Assembly: GCF_015831345.1 (NCBI RefSeq)
Contig: NZ_JADWYS010000001.1
Location: 2,632,618-2,696,617 of the forward strand
DNA from: Caenimonas aquaedulcis
Lineage (GTDB): Bacteria; Pseudomonadota; Gammaproteobacteria; Burkholderiales; Burkholderiaceae_C
Reading direction: 5' to 3'
Length of the DNA stretch: 64,000 bases
This document shows positions 39,238 through 50,198 of the stretch, one piece after another. Each line of letters begins with the position of its first letter. Positions within the stretch are counted from its first letter, which is position 1. The position numbers were made by a program, and so were the translations under genes. The notes beneath the pieces are model-generated. The model was not told the DNA's origin, ran no database searches, and saw only the letters and a program-made list of their open reading frames with translations.

Positions 39238-39663
39238 TCAGTACAGAGGTAGGTTGAAGCCGAGGAGTTTCACGAACGCCAGCGCGATGAGGCACAGCCC
39301 GGTCGCGATCGCGATGTTGCGCTTGATCGAATACTTCGCCGTGCCCGCGAAGGAGGCGATGAACACCAGCACGATGATCCCGGCCGTCATGTTCACGAAG
39401 TGCGAGACGAGCGCGAAGCCGCACAGGCTGCCGAGGATGATGGAGATATTCTTCGGGTTGAAGCCCATCGGCACGTGCTCGACGAAGCGCGAGCGGATGA
39501 TGGTCGCGACCGCGATCACCATCAGCAGCGACGCCATCATGAGCGGGAAGAGCCCGGGGCCGGCGCGGCTGAAATCCCCGAGGGGATAGCGCAGCGACGG
39601 CAAGCCGAAGAGCAGGGCGATCGCCGCGAGGAACAGGCCCCTGACGAGATTGCGGTCATTCAT
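39238..39663 (-). CDS. tctB: Tripartite tricarboxylate transporter, small membrane subunit
   Basis: The 141-residue protein has four helices (LFLAAIALLFGLPSL; FPLMMASLLMVIAVATII; SIILGSLCGFALVSHFV; IAIATGLCLIALAFVKLLG) and the G-P-G-FP motif AGPGLFPLM typical of TctB. It partners TctA. The 154-bp region upstream (39664-39817) follows the hybrid kinase stop and must hold the tctBA promoter; I recognised no clear element in it. Confidence 0.9.
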   Translation of the reverse strand: MNDRNLVRGLFLAAIALLFGLPSLRYPLGDFSRAGPGLFPLMMASLLMVIAVATIIRSRFVEHVPMGFNPKNISIILGSLCGFALVSHFVNMTAGIIVLVFIASFAGTAKYSIKRNIAIATGLCLIALAFVKLLGFNLPLY

Positions 39664-39817
39664 GGGAAGTCACACAGGTTGAGGACGGGAAGGCGGGCCT
39701 CGATCCGCAAGGACCGGAGGGCTGCCGAATTTTCCTGTCCGCAGCCTGACCGGAGCCCGACGCCTGCGATGAGAGAAAGTACGTAGGGCGCGGCGGTTGA
39801 GCTGCGCGCCCCGGTCG

Positions 39818-42800
39818 TCAACCCCAGTGCGCCAGGGTCTCCCGCGTCTCGTTCCACAGCTCGCGCAGCTTGGCGACGCGCAGGGCTGCGTCTTCGGGCA
39901 GTGCGTCGCGGGACGCGGACTCGAGCGCATCCGCATGCTGCTGGATGGCCTTCGCGCCGATGTTGCTCGCGCCGCCCTTGAGTGCGTGGGCTGCGCGCGC
40001 CAGCGCGGCGGCGTCCGCCGCGGCGATGGCGGCATCCATCGCGTCGAGGCGCGGCGGCGTGTCGGCAAGGAACAGGCCGATCACCTCGCGCGTCATCGTC
40101 TGCTCCTCGTCGTCGAACTCCTTGAATTCCTCCAGCCGGCTGAAATCCATCAGCGGGGATTCCGTCGCGGCCGGCGCGGCGGGCGCCATCGGCGAGGATG
40201 CGGGTGCCGCGGCACGCGCGCCCTGCGCGACCCAGCGTTCCAGCGCCTGCGCGAGCGCGGCCACGTGCAGCGGCTTCGTGAGGTAGTCGTCCATGCCTGC
40301 TTCCCTGCAACGCTCGCGGTCCTCGGCCGATGCGGCCGCCGTGAGCGCGATGATCGGCGGTGCCGCGGCGCCCCACGCGGCCTGGATCTGCCGCGTCGCC
40401 TGCAGGCCGTCGACCTCGGGCATGTTGACGTCCATCAGCACCGCGCCGATCGCATGGCCTTGCGCCACCGCGTGGGCCACGGCCTCCACCGCTTCGCGCC
40501 CGTCGGTCGCGGTGAGGATGTCGTAGCCGAGCTTCGCGAGCATGGCGCACGCGACCTTGAGATTCACCGCGTTGTCGTCCGCGACGAGCACCGTGACGTG
40601 CTTGCGCGCATCCACCACGGCCGGGGCCGGGCGCGCCTGGCCGCCCGCCTGCGGCAGGGCGCAGCGCACCATCGTCTCGAACAGCTGGTTCTGCCGCGCG
40701 GGCTTGAGCAGCCGCGCCGCGAAGAGCTGCGCGCTCTCGTCGGCCGCGGGCATGAAGCCGGAACTGAGCAGCACGACGGGCACGCCGCGAAGTGCTTCGA
40801 CGGACTTGACCGCCCGCGCGAACGCGACGCCGTCCATCTCCGGCATGTGCATGTCCGTGATGACGATGTCGGGCACGAAGTCCCCACGCCGCAGCCGCTC
40901 CATCGCCTGCGCGCCCGAGTCCGCGCTCGCCACCTCGATGCCCCACAGTTGCAGTTGCCGCGTGAGCACGCGCACGTTGGTGGCGTGGTCGTCCACCACG
41001 AGCACGCGCTTGCCCGAGAGCAGTCCCGCATCCGCAACCGCCAGTCCCGGCGCGGGTTCGGTGACCGGCGCCGCGACGGTGAACCAGAAGGTCGAACCCT
41101 TGCCCAGTTCGCTTTCCACGCCGAGCTCGCCGCCCATCAGGTCGACGAGGCGCTTGCAGATGGCGAGGCCCAGGCCGGTGCCACCGTACTTGCGCGTCGT
41201 GGAGGCGTCGACCTGCGTGAAGGCCTCGAAGAGCGAGCCCACGCGCTGCGGCGGGATGCCGATGCCGGTGTCCGTCACGCGGAACTCCAGCACGCAATTG
41301 CCCCGGCCGTCGTCGGCCGCGCGCCGGCGCACGTGCACTGCGACTTCGCCCGAGGGCGTGAACTTCACCGCGTTGTTGATGAGGTTGATGAGCACCTGCC
41401 GCAGCCGCGTCACGTCGCCCTTGATCGCCTGGGGCACCGCATGCTCGCCCTCGTCGGCGACGTCGATGATCAGCTCCAGGCCCTTCTCCCGCGCGCGCGG
41501 CGCGGCGATGTCGCAGGCTTCCTCCACGGCGTTGCGCACGCTCACGGGTTCGATCTCCAGCTCGAGCTTGCCCGACTCGATCTTGGAGAAGTCGAGTACG
41601 TCGTTGATGACGGCCAGCAGCTGGTCGCTGGAGAGCCGGATGGTCTGCAGGTAATCGCGCTGCTCGGCGTCCAGGTGCGTCTCCGCCAGCAGCGTGCTCA
41701 TGCCGACCACGCCGTTCAGCGGTGTGCGGATCTCGTGGCTCATGGTCGCGAGGAAGGCGGCTTTCGCGCGCGCGGCCGCGAGCGCTTCTTCGCGCGACGC
41801 CGCGAGCTGTTCCGTGCGCCGCTCCACGCGCGCCTCCAGCGTTTCGTTGGCTTCCTGCAGCGCCTGCGCATCGGCCTTCACCTGCTCGCGATACGCGGCC
41901 AGCTGCTCCGCGCTGTCGTGCAGCACGCGCGAGAGCGCATGCACTTCCGCGATGCGGGTGCGGTCGTCGATCACGGGCACTTCGCCGCGCCCGAGCTGCC
42001 CCGCGGCCGTGCTCAGGCCGCGCAGCCGGCCGCCGATGCCGCGCGCGACGCCGAAGGCCGCCGCCGCCGTCAGCACCACCAGCGCGCCCATCAGCATCAG
42101 GGACAGGCGCCAGGCGCGCCGGATCTCGCCCGTGAAGTCGCTGTCCGGCGCGGCCACCACCAGGGTCCAGTGCAGGCCCAGCGATTCCCCGAAGGGTTGC
42201 GTGACCATGATGAGCGAATCGCCCTCCATCGGGAGCCGCTGCAGGCCCGCGCCGCCGCCCACCGAGTCGGCGCTGCGCCGGGCCCAGTCCGCCTGCAGCG
42301 CCTGGAAGCCGCGGCGGATGACGGCGTTGGCGCTGTCGGTGGGCCCGCGCCGCACCAGCTTGCCGCCCGATTCGCGGAAGAGCGCGTCGCCGGCCGAGCC
42401 CGCCACCAGCAGGCCGGCTTCGTCGACCACGAAGGCGGCGCCGTGCGCGCTGATGGTCTGCGTCTGCAGCAGGTCCGCGAGCTGCTGGAGGTAGAGGTCC
42501 ACGCCGAAGACGCCGGCGACGCCGCCTTCGTTGTCGTAGACCGGCTGCGAGAGCGTGACGAACAGCTGCGGCTTGCCCGGCACGCCCTGCACGCGCGAGA
42601 ACACACGGCCCTTGGCCTGGACCGCCCCGAAATACCAGGGGGTGGTGCGCGGTTCGTAGTTGGCGATCTCGCTCGGTTGCGGACGGCTGCGGTCGCCGGG
42701 GCGGGCGGCCAGGTAGGCACGCCGCCCGGTGCCGCCGGCATCGCGGATGCGGACCTCGGCCATGGAGCGGCGGCTCTCCACGCCGAAGTACTCGCCGCGC

Positions 42801-43155
42801 TGGTTGCCGAAGTACATCGCGGGCACGTGGGTGGACTGGCGCGTGAGCGCGAAGGCCATGGCTTCGAAGGCCGTGGGATCGGCCAGCAGCTGCTGCGCCC
42901 GTGTGCGCTCCGTCGCGTCCAGGCTTTCCGGGAAGAGCCCGTTCAGCGCGTCGTGCGCCTGGCGCATGTGCGTCTCGGTCCCGGCCTGCACCCGCGACGC
43001 CACGTTGAAGAGGATCTTGCCCGCGAGATCCTCGGCGGCCTGCGTGCTGCCGCGCGCCATGACCCAGGCGACCAGCAGCGCGGGCACCAGCGCCAGCAGC
43101 AGGAGCGCCACGCTGAGGATCTGCCTCAGCGAGAACATCCGCTTGCCGGGCGGCA

Positions 43156-43156
<1 letters not shown>
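39818..43156 (-). CDS. Hybrid sensor histidine kinase (dCACHE-HAMP-HisKA-HATPase-REC-REC-Hpt)
   Basis: The 1112-residue protein has an N-terminal helix, a periplasmic double-CACHE sensor (~35-345), a second helix and HAMP, a coiled coil, HisKA with the phospho-His in [15 protein letters not shown] (~470), HATPase with [11 protein letters not shown] and [10 protein letters not shown], two receiver domains (Asp in [14 protein letters not shown] ~765; [12 protein letters not shown] ~905) and a C-terminal Hpt with [12 protein letters not shown] (~1057). It is a full phosphorelay in one chain. Its ATG overlaps the stop of the response-regulator gene (TGATG), so the two work together. Confidence 0.94.
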
Positions 43157-44274
<1,118 letters not shown>

Positions 44275-44328
44275 TGGACGATCCTCTTGGTGACGCGCAA
44301 TCTTACATGCGGCGCGCCGCGCCGCGGC

Positions 44329-45600
44329 TCACGCGCCGGCCTGCGCTTCCAGGTAATCGCAGGTGAGGTGCGCCAGGGCGCGCACGCCGATGAGGAGGCC
44401 CTGCTCATCCGCGAAGAAGCGCGGCGAATGGTTGGAATAGGTCTTGGACGGGTCGATCCCCCGCGGCGTGACGCCGACGAAGAAAAAGAGCCCCGGGATC
44501 ACCTGCTGGAAGAACGAGAAGTCCTCCGCGCCGGTCACCTTGTTCACCAGCTCGAGCTTGCCGGGGCCCGCGACGCGCTGCAGCGTCGGCACCATCGCGG
44601 CGGTGAGCGCGGGGTCGTTCACGGTGACGGGGTAGTTCTTGTTGATGCAGACGGTGCAGCCGGCGCGCGAGCCGCGCGAGACCGATTCGGCCAGCGTCGT
44701 CACGCGCTCGTGGATCTCGTCGCGCATGTCTTCCGCGAAGGTGCGGATGGTGCCGCGCATCTCGACCTCGTTGGGGATGATGTTGTCGCGGTTGCCGCCG
44801 CGGATCATGCCCACCGTCACCACCGCCGGCTCGCGCGTGATGTCCGTGCCGCGGCTCACCACGGTCTGCAGGCCCAGCACCACCTGCGCGGCGGTCACGA
44901 TGGGGTCCACGCCGAGCCACGGCGCGGCGCCGTGCGTCTGCTTGCCGTGCACCTTGATGCTGAAGCGGTCCGAGCTCGCCATCGTCGGGCCGGGGCGATA
45001 GCCCACCATGCCGACGTTGAGGCGCGAGGTCACGTGCAGCCCGAAGATGGCCCTGGGCACGGGCTTTTCCAGCGCGCCCTCCTGGATCATCAGCTTCGCG
45101 CCGCCTTCTTCGCCCTCGGGCGGCATTTCCTCCGCGGGCTGGAAGATGAACTTCACGGTGCCGCGCAACTGCGCGCGCAGGCCGGCCAGCACCTGCGCGA
45201 CGCCCATGAGGATGGCGACGTGGCAGTCGTGGCCGCAGGCATGCATCACGCCGACCTGCTCGCCGTTCCATTCCGCGCGCGCCTTCGAGGCGAAGGGCAC
45301 GTCGACTTCCTCGGTCACCGGCAGCCCGTCCATGTCGGCGCGAAGCGCCACCACCGGACCGGGCAGCGCGCCCTTCAGCAGGCCCACGACGCCGGTAAAG
45401 GCGACGCCCGTGCGCACTTCGTCGAGGCCCAGCTGCTTCAGGTGGTCGGCGATGACGCCGGCGGTGCGGAACTCGCGGTTGCCGAGCTCGGGGTTCTGGT
45501 GCAGGTCGCGCCGCCACGCGATCACCTGCGCTTCGAGCGCCCCGGCGGCGGTGTCGATGGCCTCGGCCAGTGAACTGGGGATCACGTCGCGTGCAGACAT
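44329..45600 (-). CDS. M20D amidohydrolase (HipO/IAA-amino-acid hydrolase type)
   Basis: The 423-residue enzyme has WRRDLHQNPELGNREF at the N-terminus, MHACGHDCHVAILMG (metal Cys/His) and FIFQPAEEMPPEGEEGG, the signature of the M20D hippurate-hydrolase-like family. It would release an acyl group from an N-acyl amino acid or similar amide; substrate unknown. No signal peptide. The ATG at 45600 has GGAG upstream. The upstream ~640 bp hold a repeat region rather than a gene. Confidence 0.92.
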   Translation of the reverse strand: MSARDVIPSSLAEAIDTAAGALEAQVIAWRRDLHQNPELGNREFRTAGVIADHLKQLGLDEVRTGVAFTGVVGLLKGALPGPVVALRADMDGLPVTEEVDVPFASKARAEWNGEQVGVMHACGHDCHVAILMGVAQVLAGLRAQLRGTVKFIFQPAEEMPPEGEEGGAKLMIQEGALEKPVPRAIFGLHVTSRLNVGMVGYRPGPTMASSDRFSIKVHGKQTHGAAPWLGVDPIVTAAQVVLGLQTVVSRGTDITREPAVVTVGMIRGGNRDNIIPNEVEMRGTIRTFAEDMRDEIHERVTTLAESVSRGSRAGCTVCINKNYPVTVNDPALTAAMVPTLQRVAGPGKLELVNKVTGAEDFSFFQQVIPGLFFFVGVTPRGIDPSKTYSNHSPRFFADEQGLLIGVRALAHLTCDYLEAQAGA

Positions 45601-45721
45601 CTTCGCAACTCCGGTGTGTGGCTTGAATTCGTCATTACAGCACCTCCGTGCGTTTGCTGGAACTCCACCAGAGTCATCCGGACTTGGTCGATCCGGGAGC
45701 AGACCGGGCGACGACCGGGTG

Positions 45722-45918
45722 CTCGCGAAGGAAGGCGCACCGTCCGCGGCCCTACTTCGAGGCCGCTGCGCGGCTTCCCTCCCCGCTCCGCCGCCCGGGA
45801 CCCGATTTCGAACCTGCGTCAGCCGCACAAGGCGGCCGCGCGGTCCGAAATCGAATCCCTTTTCGCGGCTCGCACTCGGCTCTTCACAAGGGCCGCGGCC
45901 GGTGCGCCTTCCTTCGAG
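45722..45918 (+). repeat. Palindromic repeat element, unit A
   Basis: 197-bp unit with near-perfect terminal inverted repeats (45722-45742 and 45900-45918, 2-nt indel) that continue inward: CCGCGG occurs in both outer arms and an inner arm pair GATTTCGAACC / GGTCCGAAATC pairs with one mismatch. Its reverse complement aligns over its whole length with unit B at roughly 85-90% identity by eye. Confidence 0.88.
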
Positions 45919-46013
45919 TCCACCAGCCGGGCATGCCTTTGCTACAGCGCGCACGCCGACATCGGGCCTTTGCGAGGAAGTTGCAGTGACAGACCGAACA
46001 CGCGAATGATGGG

Positions 46014-46212
46014 CTCGCGGAGGAAGGCGCACCGGCCATGGCCCTTGTGAAGAGCCGAAGGCGAGCCGCGAAAAGGGGTCTGATTTTCAACCGCGCGGCC
46101 GCCTTGTGCGGCTGACGCAGGTTGAAAATCAGGCCCCGGGCGGCGGAGCCCAGAGGGAAGCCGCGCAGCGGCCTCGAGGTAGGGCCATGGACGGTGCGCC
46201 TTCCTCCGCGAG
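46014..46212 (-). repeat. Palindromic repeat element, unit B
   Basis: 199-bp unit, inverted relative to unit A, with a perfect 21-bp terminal inverted repeat (46014-46034 with 46192-46212). Outer arms carry CCATGG on both sides where unit A has CCGCGG on both sides; the inner pair GATTTTCAACC / GGTTGAAAATC is perfect. Paired changes between units point to selection for the folded form. Confidence 0.88.
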
Positions 46213-46241
46213 GGTGCGATCTTCGCAAGCGGATGACGTCG

Positions 46242-46910
46242 CTACCGGTGCAGGTGCAGCACCGGCCAGTGCCTCTCGATCGCGATCCCGGCAAGGCGCG
46301 CATCCGGGTCCACCGCGACGGGCTGATTCACGGCCTCCAGAAGCGGCAGGTCGTTGATCGAGTCGCTGTAGGCCGTGCTGTCGAAATCGGCGAGTTTCTG
46401 GCCGCGTTCCGCGAGCCATGCGTGCAGCCGCTGCACCTTGCCCGCGCGCATGTTGAGTGTGCCGGTGGTGCGGCCGGTGAAGCGGCCCGACGCGACCGCG
46501 TTCTCCGTGGCGAGCAGGTGCCCGATGCCGAAATGCGCCGCGGTGAGTTCGGTGAGGTAGCGGCTGGTGGCGGTGGTCATCAGCATCAGGTCGCCGGCGC
46601 TGCGGTGCTGGTCGACCAGTTCCATCGCCGCGGGCGGGATGCGCGGGACGACCTGCTCTTGCAGGAACTCGCGCCGCAGGCCGTCCCATTCAGCCGGCGA
46701 GCGGCCTTCCAGCGTGCCCGCGTAGAAGTCCGCGAATTCCTGCGCGCCCACCGTCCCAGCCTTGTACCGCGCCTCCATGTCGGCGTTGCGCGCGCCGAAG
46801 CTCCCGCGATCGAGCAGCCCGCGCGCGATCAGGAAATCGCACCACAGCACGTCGCTGTCGCCCGACAGCAGCGTGTGGTCGAGGTCGAACAGTGCGAGCC
46901 GGGGCTTCAC
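46242..46910 (-). CDS. HAD-IB family phosphatase (SerB-like)
   Basis: The 222-residue enzyme has motif I FDLDHTLL, motif II MLMTTATSR, a Lys region and motif III AYSDSINDLPLL, as in the HAD-IB group of small phosphomonoesterases. It would remove phosphate from a small metabolite; no substrate can be assigned. The start is a GTG at 46910 overlapping the ALDH stop (GTGA). Last gene of the seven-gene operon, ending just before unit B of the repeats. Confidence 0.88.
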   Translation of the reverse strand: MKPRLALFDLDHTLLSGDSDVLWCDFLIARGLLDRGSFGARNADMEARYKAGTVGAQEFADFYAGTLEGRSPAEWDGLRREFLQEQVVPRIPPAAMELVDQHRSAGDLMLMTTATSRYLTELTAAHFGIGHLLATENAVASGRFTGRTTGTLNMRAGKVQRLHAWLAERGQKLADFDSTAYSDSINDLPLLEAVNQPVAVDPDARLAGIAIERHWPVLHLHR

Positions 46911-48280
46911 GGCTTGCGCAGGTGCCAGGCGCGCGGACGCGTGAAGGCCTCAATGCCGTAGGTGGAGAGCGTGAGGCCGATGCCGGAGTCGCCGAAGCCG
47001 CTCCAGGGCAGCCGCGGGCTCACGCGGTCGCAGCAGTTCCAGTAGAGGCTGCCCGCGTTCACGTGCGAGAGGATCCGGTGCGCACGTGCGCCGTCGGGCG
47101 TGTACACCCCCGCGGTGAGTCCGTAGCGCGTGTCGTTCATGAGCTTCACGGCCTCCTGGTCCCCCGACACCTTCTGGATGCCGATGACGGGGCCGAAGCT
47201 CTCCTCCTTCATCAGCTCCATGTCGTGGTTGACCTGGCTGAACACGGTGGCCGCGTAGCCGTTGCCCGGCCCCGGCAGGCGGTGGCCGCCGGTGTGGAGC
47301 ACCGCGCCCTTGGCCTTCGCGTCGGCGACCTGCGCGTCGAGCACGTCGAGCTGCGGCGCGCGCGTGATCGCGCCGATGTAGGTGTCCTCGTTCATCGGGT
47401 CGCCGGCCTTGAAGCCCTTCACCGTCTCGACGAACGCGGCGACGAACGCATCGTGGATTTTCTCGTGCACGTAGATGCGCTCGACCGAGCAGCAGCTCTG
47501 CCCGGTGTTGTACATCGCCCCGTCGGCGAGCGACTCGGCCGCGGCCCTCGGGTCGGCGTCGTCGCACACATAGGTCGGGTCCTTGCCCCCGAGCTCGAGC
47601 TGCAGCTTCATGAAGCGCGAGCCCACCGCCTTCGCGATGCGTGCGCCGGTGGCGTAGGAGCCGGTGAAAAAGAGCCCGTCGATCTTCTGCTCGAGCAAGG
47701 CCGCGCCGACCTCCCCGCCGCCCACGAGCGTGGCGAAGATTTCGGCGGGCACGCCGGCTTCGCGCAGCAGGCGCTCGATCTCCAGCCCGGTGAGCGTCGC
47801 GTATTCGGACGGCTTGTACAGCACCGCATTGCCCGTGAGCAGCGCGGGAACGATCACGTTGCAGCCGACGAACCACGGGTAGTTCCACGCGGAGATGTTG
47901 CCGATGACGCCCAGCGGCACATGCTCGATGCGCTCCTGCATGCCGCCTTCGTCGAACACGGTTTCGCTGGCGGTCACCGGCTCGACCATGCCGACGAAGA
48001 AGTCCAGGCGCCCGAGCAGGCCGTTCAACTCGTTGCGCGACATCTTGATCGGCTTGCCGGTCTCGCGCGTCATCGTGGTGGCGAGCGCCTCGAGGTCGCG
48101 GACGACGCCCTCGCGGAAGCGCTCGATGCAGGCCTTGCGTTCGGCGATCGGGCGCGCGGCCCAGGCGGGTTGGGCGGCGCGCGCGCGCCGCGCCTTGGCC
48201 GCAACGGACGCGGCATCGTCGGCCGGGACTTCGCTGATGCGCTCGCCCGTGGCAGGGTTGGTGATGGTGAGGGTGTTCAT
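46907..48280 (-). CDS. NAD(P)-dependent aldehyde dehydrogenase
   Basis: The 457-residue enzyme has the ALDH signatures NYPWFVGCNVIVPALLTGN, LELGGKDP (general base Glu) and NTGQSCCSVERIYV with the nucleophilic Cys, and the C-terminal SGFGDSGIG. It oxidises an aldehyde to an acid. In this operon it would follow the Fe-alcohol dehydrogenase and act on a gamma-glutamyl aminoaldehyde, as PuuC does in putrescine breakdown. ATG at 48280 overlaps the hydrolase stop (ATGA). It is shorter than PuuC (~495), so closer to other ALDH classes. Confidence 0.92.
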   Translation of the reverse strand: MNTLTITNPATGERISEVPADDAASVAAKARRARAAQPAWAARPIAERKACIERFREGVVRDLEALATTMTRETGKPIKMSRNELNGLLGRLDFFVGMVEPVTASETVFDEGGMQERIEHVPLGVIGNISAWNYPWFVGCNVIVPALLTGNAVLYKPSEYATLTGLEIERLLREAGVPAEIFATLVGGGEVGAALLEQKIDGLFFTGSYATGARIAKAVGSRFMKLQLELGGKDPTYVCDDADPRAAAESLADGAMYNTGQSCCSVERIYVHEKIHDAFVAAFVETVKGFKAGDPMNEDTYIGAITRAPQLDVLDAQVADAKAKGAVLHTGGHRLPGPGNGYAATVFSQVNHDMELMKEESFGPVIGIQKVSGDQEAVKLMNDTRYGLTAGVYTPDGARAHRILSHVNAGSLYWNCCDRVSPRLPWSGFGDSGIGLTLSTYGIEAFTRPRAWHLRKP

Positions 48281-49068
48281 GGGGTGGGGTCCTGCCGCAC
48301 GGCCGCGGCCGCGGAGAGAAAATCCTGGAGCAGCGCGGCGTCGTCGATGGTGTCGGAGTCCGCGCGATGGAATTCGGGGTGCCACTGCACCGCCGCGAGG
48401 TAGGGCCGGGCGGCGTCGGTGCGGCGGATGGCTTCGATGATGCCGTCTTCGTGGCTCACCGCCTCCACCGCGAAGCCCGCGGCGAGATCCTTGATCGCCT
48501 GGTGGTGGATGCTGTTGACCTTCACGCGCCGGCCCTCGGGATAGAGCGCTGCCAGGCGCGATCCCGGCGCGATCTCCACGCCATGGAAATTGTTGTCGTA
48601 GACGGTGGCGTCGCGGTGGCGCAGCGCGTGGGGCAGCTGCGTCTCGATGTCCTGGTAGAGCGTGCCGCCATACGCGACATTGATCAGCTGCAGGCCGCGG
48701 CACACGCCGAAGACCGGCTTGCCCTGGCGCTCGAATGCGGCGACGAGGTCGATCTCATACTCATCGCGGATCTTGTCGCCGGCCCATTTCTCCTGCAGCG
48801 GCTGCTCGCCATAGCTGAGGGGCGAGACGTCCGCGCCGCCATGCAGCACCAGCCCGTCCAGCCACTGCGCGTAGTGGTCCAGCGTGACGTCGCCGCGCTG
48901 CGTCGCGCCGGTGGGGCTGGGGATCATCACCGCCAGCGCGCCCGTGGACATCACCCAGTGCGCGATCGACTGCTCCACGTACTGCAGGGTCTTGCCCGTG
49001 AACAGCGCGCGCGTCGGGTCGGCATGCATGAAGCACGCCGAGATCCCGATCTTCAGCCGATGGGTCAC
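48277..49068 (-). CDS. Class I glutamine-amidotransferase-like gamma-glutamyl hydrolase (PuuD-like)
   Basis: The 263-residue enzyme has the nucleophile elbow FGVCRGLQLINVAYGG, then VNSIHHQAI, and the catalytic AVQWHPEF, all typical of peptidase C26/PuuD proteins that cut gamma-glutamyl amides such as gamma-Glu-GABA. It would release glutamate and the oxidised amino acid at the end of a gamma-glutamylated route. Start GTG at 49068 overlaps the ADH stop (GTGA). The pairing with a GS-like ligase in the same operon is the strongest clue to its role. Confidence 0.9.
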   Translation of the reverse strand: MTHRLKIGISACFMHADPTRALFTGKTLQYVEQSIAHWVMSTGALAVMIPSPTGATQRGDVTLDHYAQWLDGLVLHGGADVSPLSYGEQPLQEKWAGDKIRDEYEIDLVAAFERQGKPVFGVCRGLQLINVAYGGTLYQDIETQLPHALRHRDATVYDNNFHGVEIAPGSRLAALYPEGRRVKVNSIHHQAIKDLAAGFAVEAVSHEDGIIEAIRRTDAARPYLAAVQWHPEFHRADSDTIDDAALLQDFLSAAAAVRQDPTP

Positions 49069-50198
49069 ATGGCACCTTCGAACAGCCGCGTGAAATCCTC
49101 CGCCGTGACGGGCCGCGGATTCGTCTGGTGGCACATGTCCGCCGTCGCGATTTCCACGAGGCGCGGCAGGTGCTCGCGCTTCACCCCATGCGCCGACAGC
49201 TTGCCGGAGATGCCGATCCGCGCCTTGAGCGCGCGCAGCCAGGGCACGAAGTTCTCGCCGCCGCCCTGCACCTTGCACACGTGCGCGAGCTCGTCGAACT
49301 TCTCCTTCGCCGATTCGTAGTTCCATTCCATCACGGTGTCGATCATCAGCGCGTTGGCGAGGCCATGGTGCAGGTCGCACACGGCGCCGAGCGCGTGCGC
49401 GCAGGAGTGCACGGCGCCGAGGTCCTTCTGGAAAGCGATTGCGCCCATCATGGACGCCATCATCATGTCGCTGCGGGCCTGCAGGTTGGACGGCTGGTTC
49501 ACCGCCGTCTCGAGTGCCGCGGCGGCGATGCGCGTGCCTTCCAGCGCGATGCCGTCGCACAGCGGGTGGTAGGCGGGCGAGAGGTAGCTCTCGATGTTGT
49601 GCGTGAGCGCGTCCATGCCCGTGGCGGCCGTGACGTGCGGCGGCAGCGCGAGCGTGAGCTCCGGGTCGGCGAACACCACTTTCGCGAGGATCTTCGGGCT
49701 GAACACGACGCGCTTCAGGTGCGTGTCGTTCTCGCTGACGACCGACGAGCGGCCGACTTCCGAGCCCGTGCCGGACGTCGTGGGCAGCGCGACGAAATAC
49801 GGCAGCGGCTTGTCGATGGGGCGCACCTTCGGGTGGTCCCACACGTATTCGAGGATGTCGCCTTCGTGCGTCGCGGCCACGCCCACGACCTTGGCGACGT
49901 CCAGCGCCGCGCCGCCGCCGAAGCCGATGACGCAGTCGGCGCGATGCGCCTTGTACGCCGCCGCCCCGTCCATCACCTGGCTGCATGTGGGGTTGCCGAA
50001 GACGCCGCCGAAGACGGCGACATCGAGCCCGTCCAGGTGCGACTTGAACTCGGCAAGCACGGGCAGCTGCGCGAGCGCCTTGTCGGTGACGATGAGCGGG
50101 CGCTTCAGCCCCTGCGACTTGAGATGCGCCGCCACTTCCTTGCGCGCGCCGGCGCCGAAGCGGATGGAGGTGGGAAAGGAAAAGCCGGAAATGGTCAT
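49065..50198 (-). CDS. Iron-type (group III) alcohol dehydrogenase
   Basis: The 377-residue enzyme has the NAD loop GFGGGAALDVAK, LPTTSGTGSEVG and the metal ligands in TGMDALTHNIESYLSP (Asp, His), CAHALGAVCDLHHGLANAL (two His). It interconverts an alcohol and an aldehyde. In this operon it stands where PuuB amine oxidase is in the putrescine pathway, which suggests that the gamma-glutamylated substrate has a free hydroxyl group. Overlaps GNAT and hydrolase genes by 4 bp on each side. Confidence 0.92.
   Translation of the reverse strand: MTISGFSFPTSIRFGAGARKEVAAHLKSQGLKRPLIVTDKALAQLPVLAEFKSHLDGLDVAVFGGVFGNPTCSQVMDGAAAYKAHRADCVIGFGGGAALDVAKVVGVAATHEGDILEYVWDHPKVRPIDKPLPYFVALPTTSGTGSEVGRSSVVSENDTHLKRVVFSPKILAKVVFADPELTLALPPHVTAATGMDALTHNIESYLSPAYHPLCDGIALEGTRIAAAALETAVNQPSNLQARSDMMMASMMGAIAFQKDLGAVHSCAHALGAVCDLHHGLANALMIDTVMEWNYESAKEKFDELAHVCKVQGGGENFVPWLRALKARIGISGKLSAHGVKREHLPRLVEIATADMCHQTNPRPVTAEDFTRLFEGAM

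Larger units (their letters stand above)
45601..46241. other. 641-bp intergenic region with two inverted palindromic elements
   Basis: No credible gene. It holds two ~198-bp palindromic units (listed separately) in opposite orientation with a 95-bp spacer (45919-46013). The flank 45601-45721 contains the upstream region of the amidohydrolase gene; 46213-46241 is the end of the HAD-gene transcript. Open frames across it encode similar Arg/Pro-rich peptides in both units only because the DNA is repeated. Confidence 0.75.

Noticed and set aside
45616..46303. Open frames on both strands across the repeat region encoding Arg/Pro-rich peptides
   Set aside because: The two peptides resemble each other because the DNA is an inverted repeat; no ribosome sites, no protein-like composition, and palindromic structure explains the pattern.
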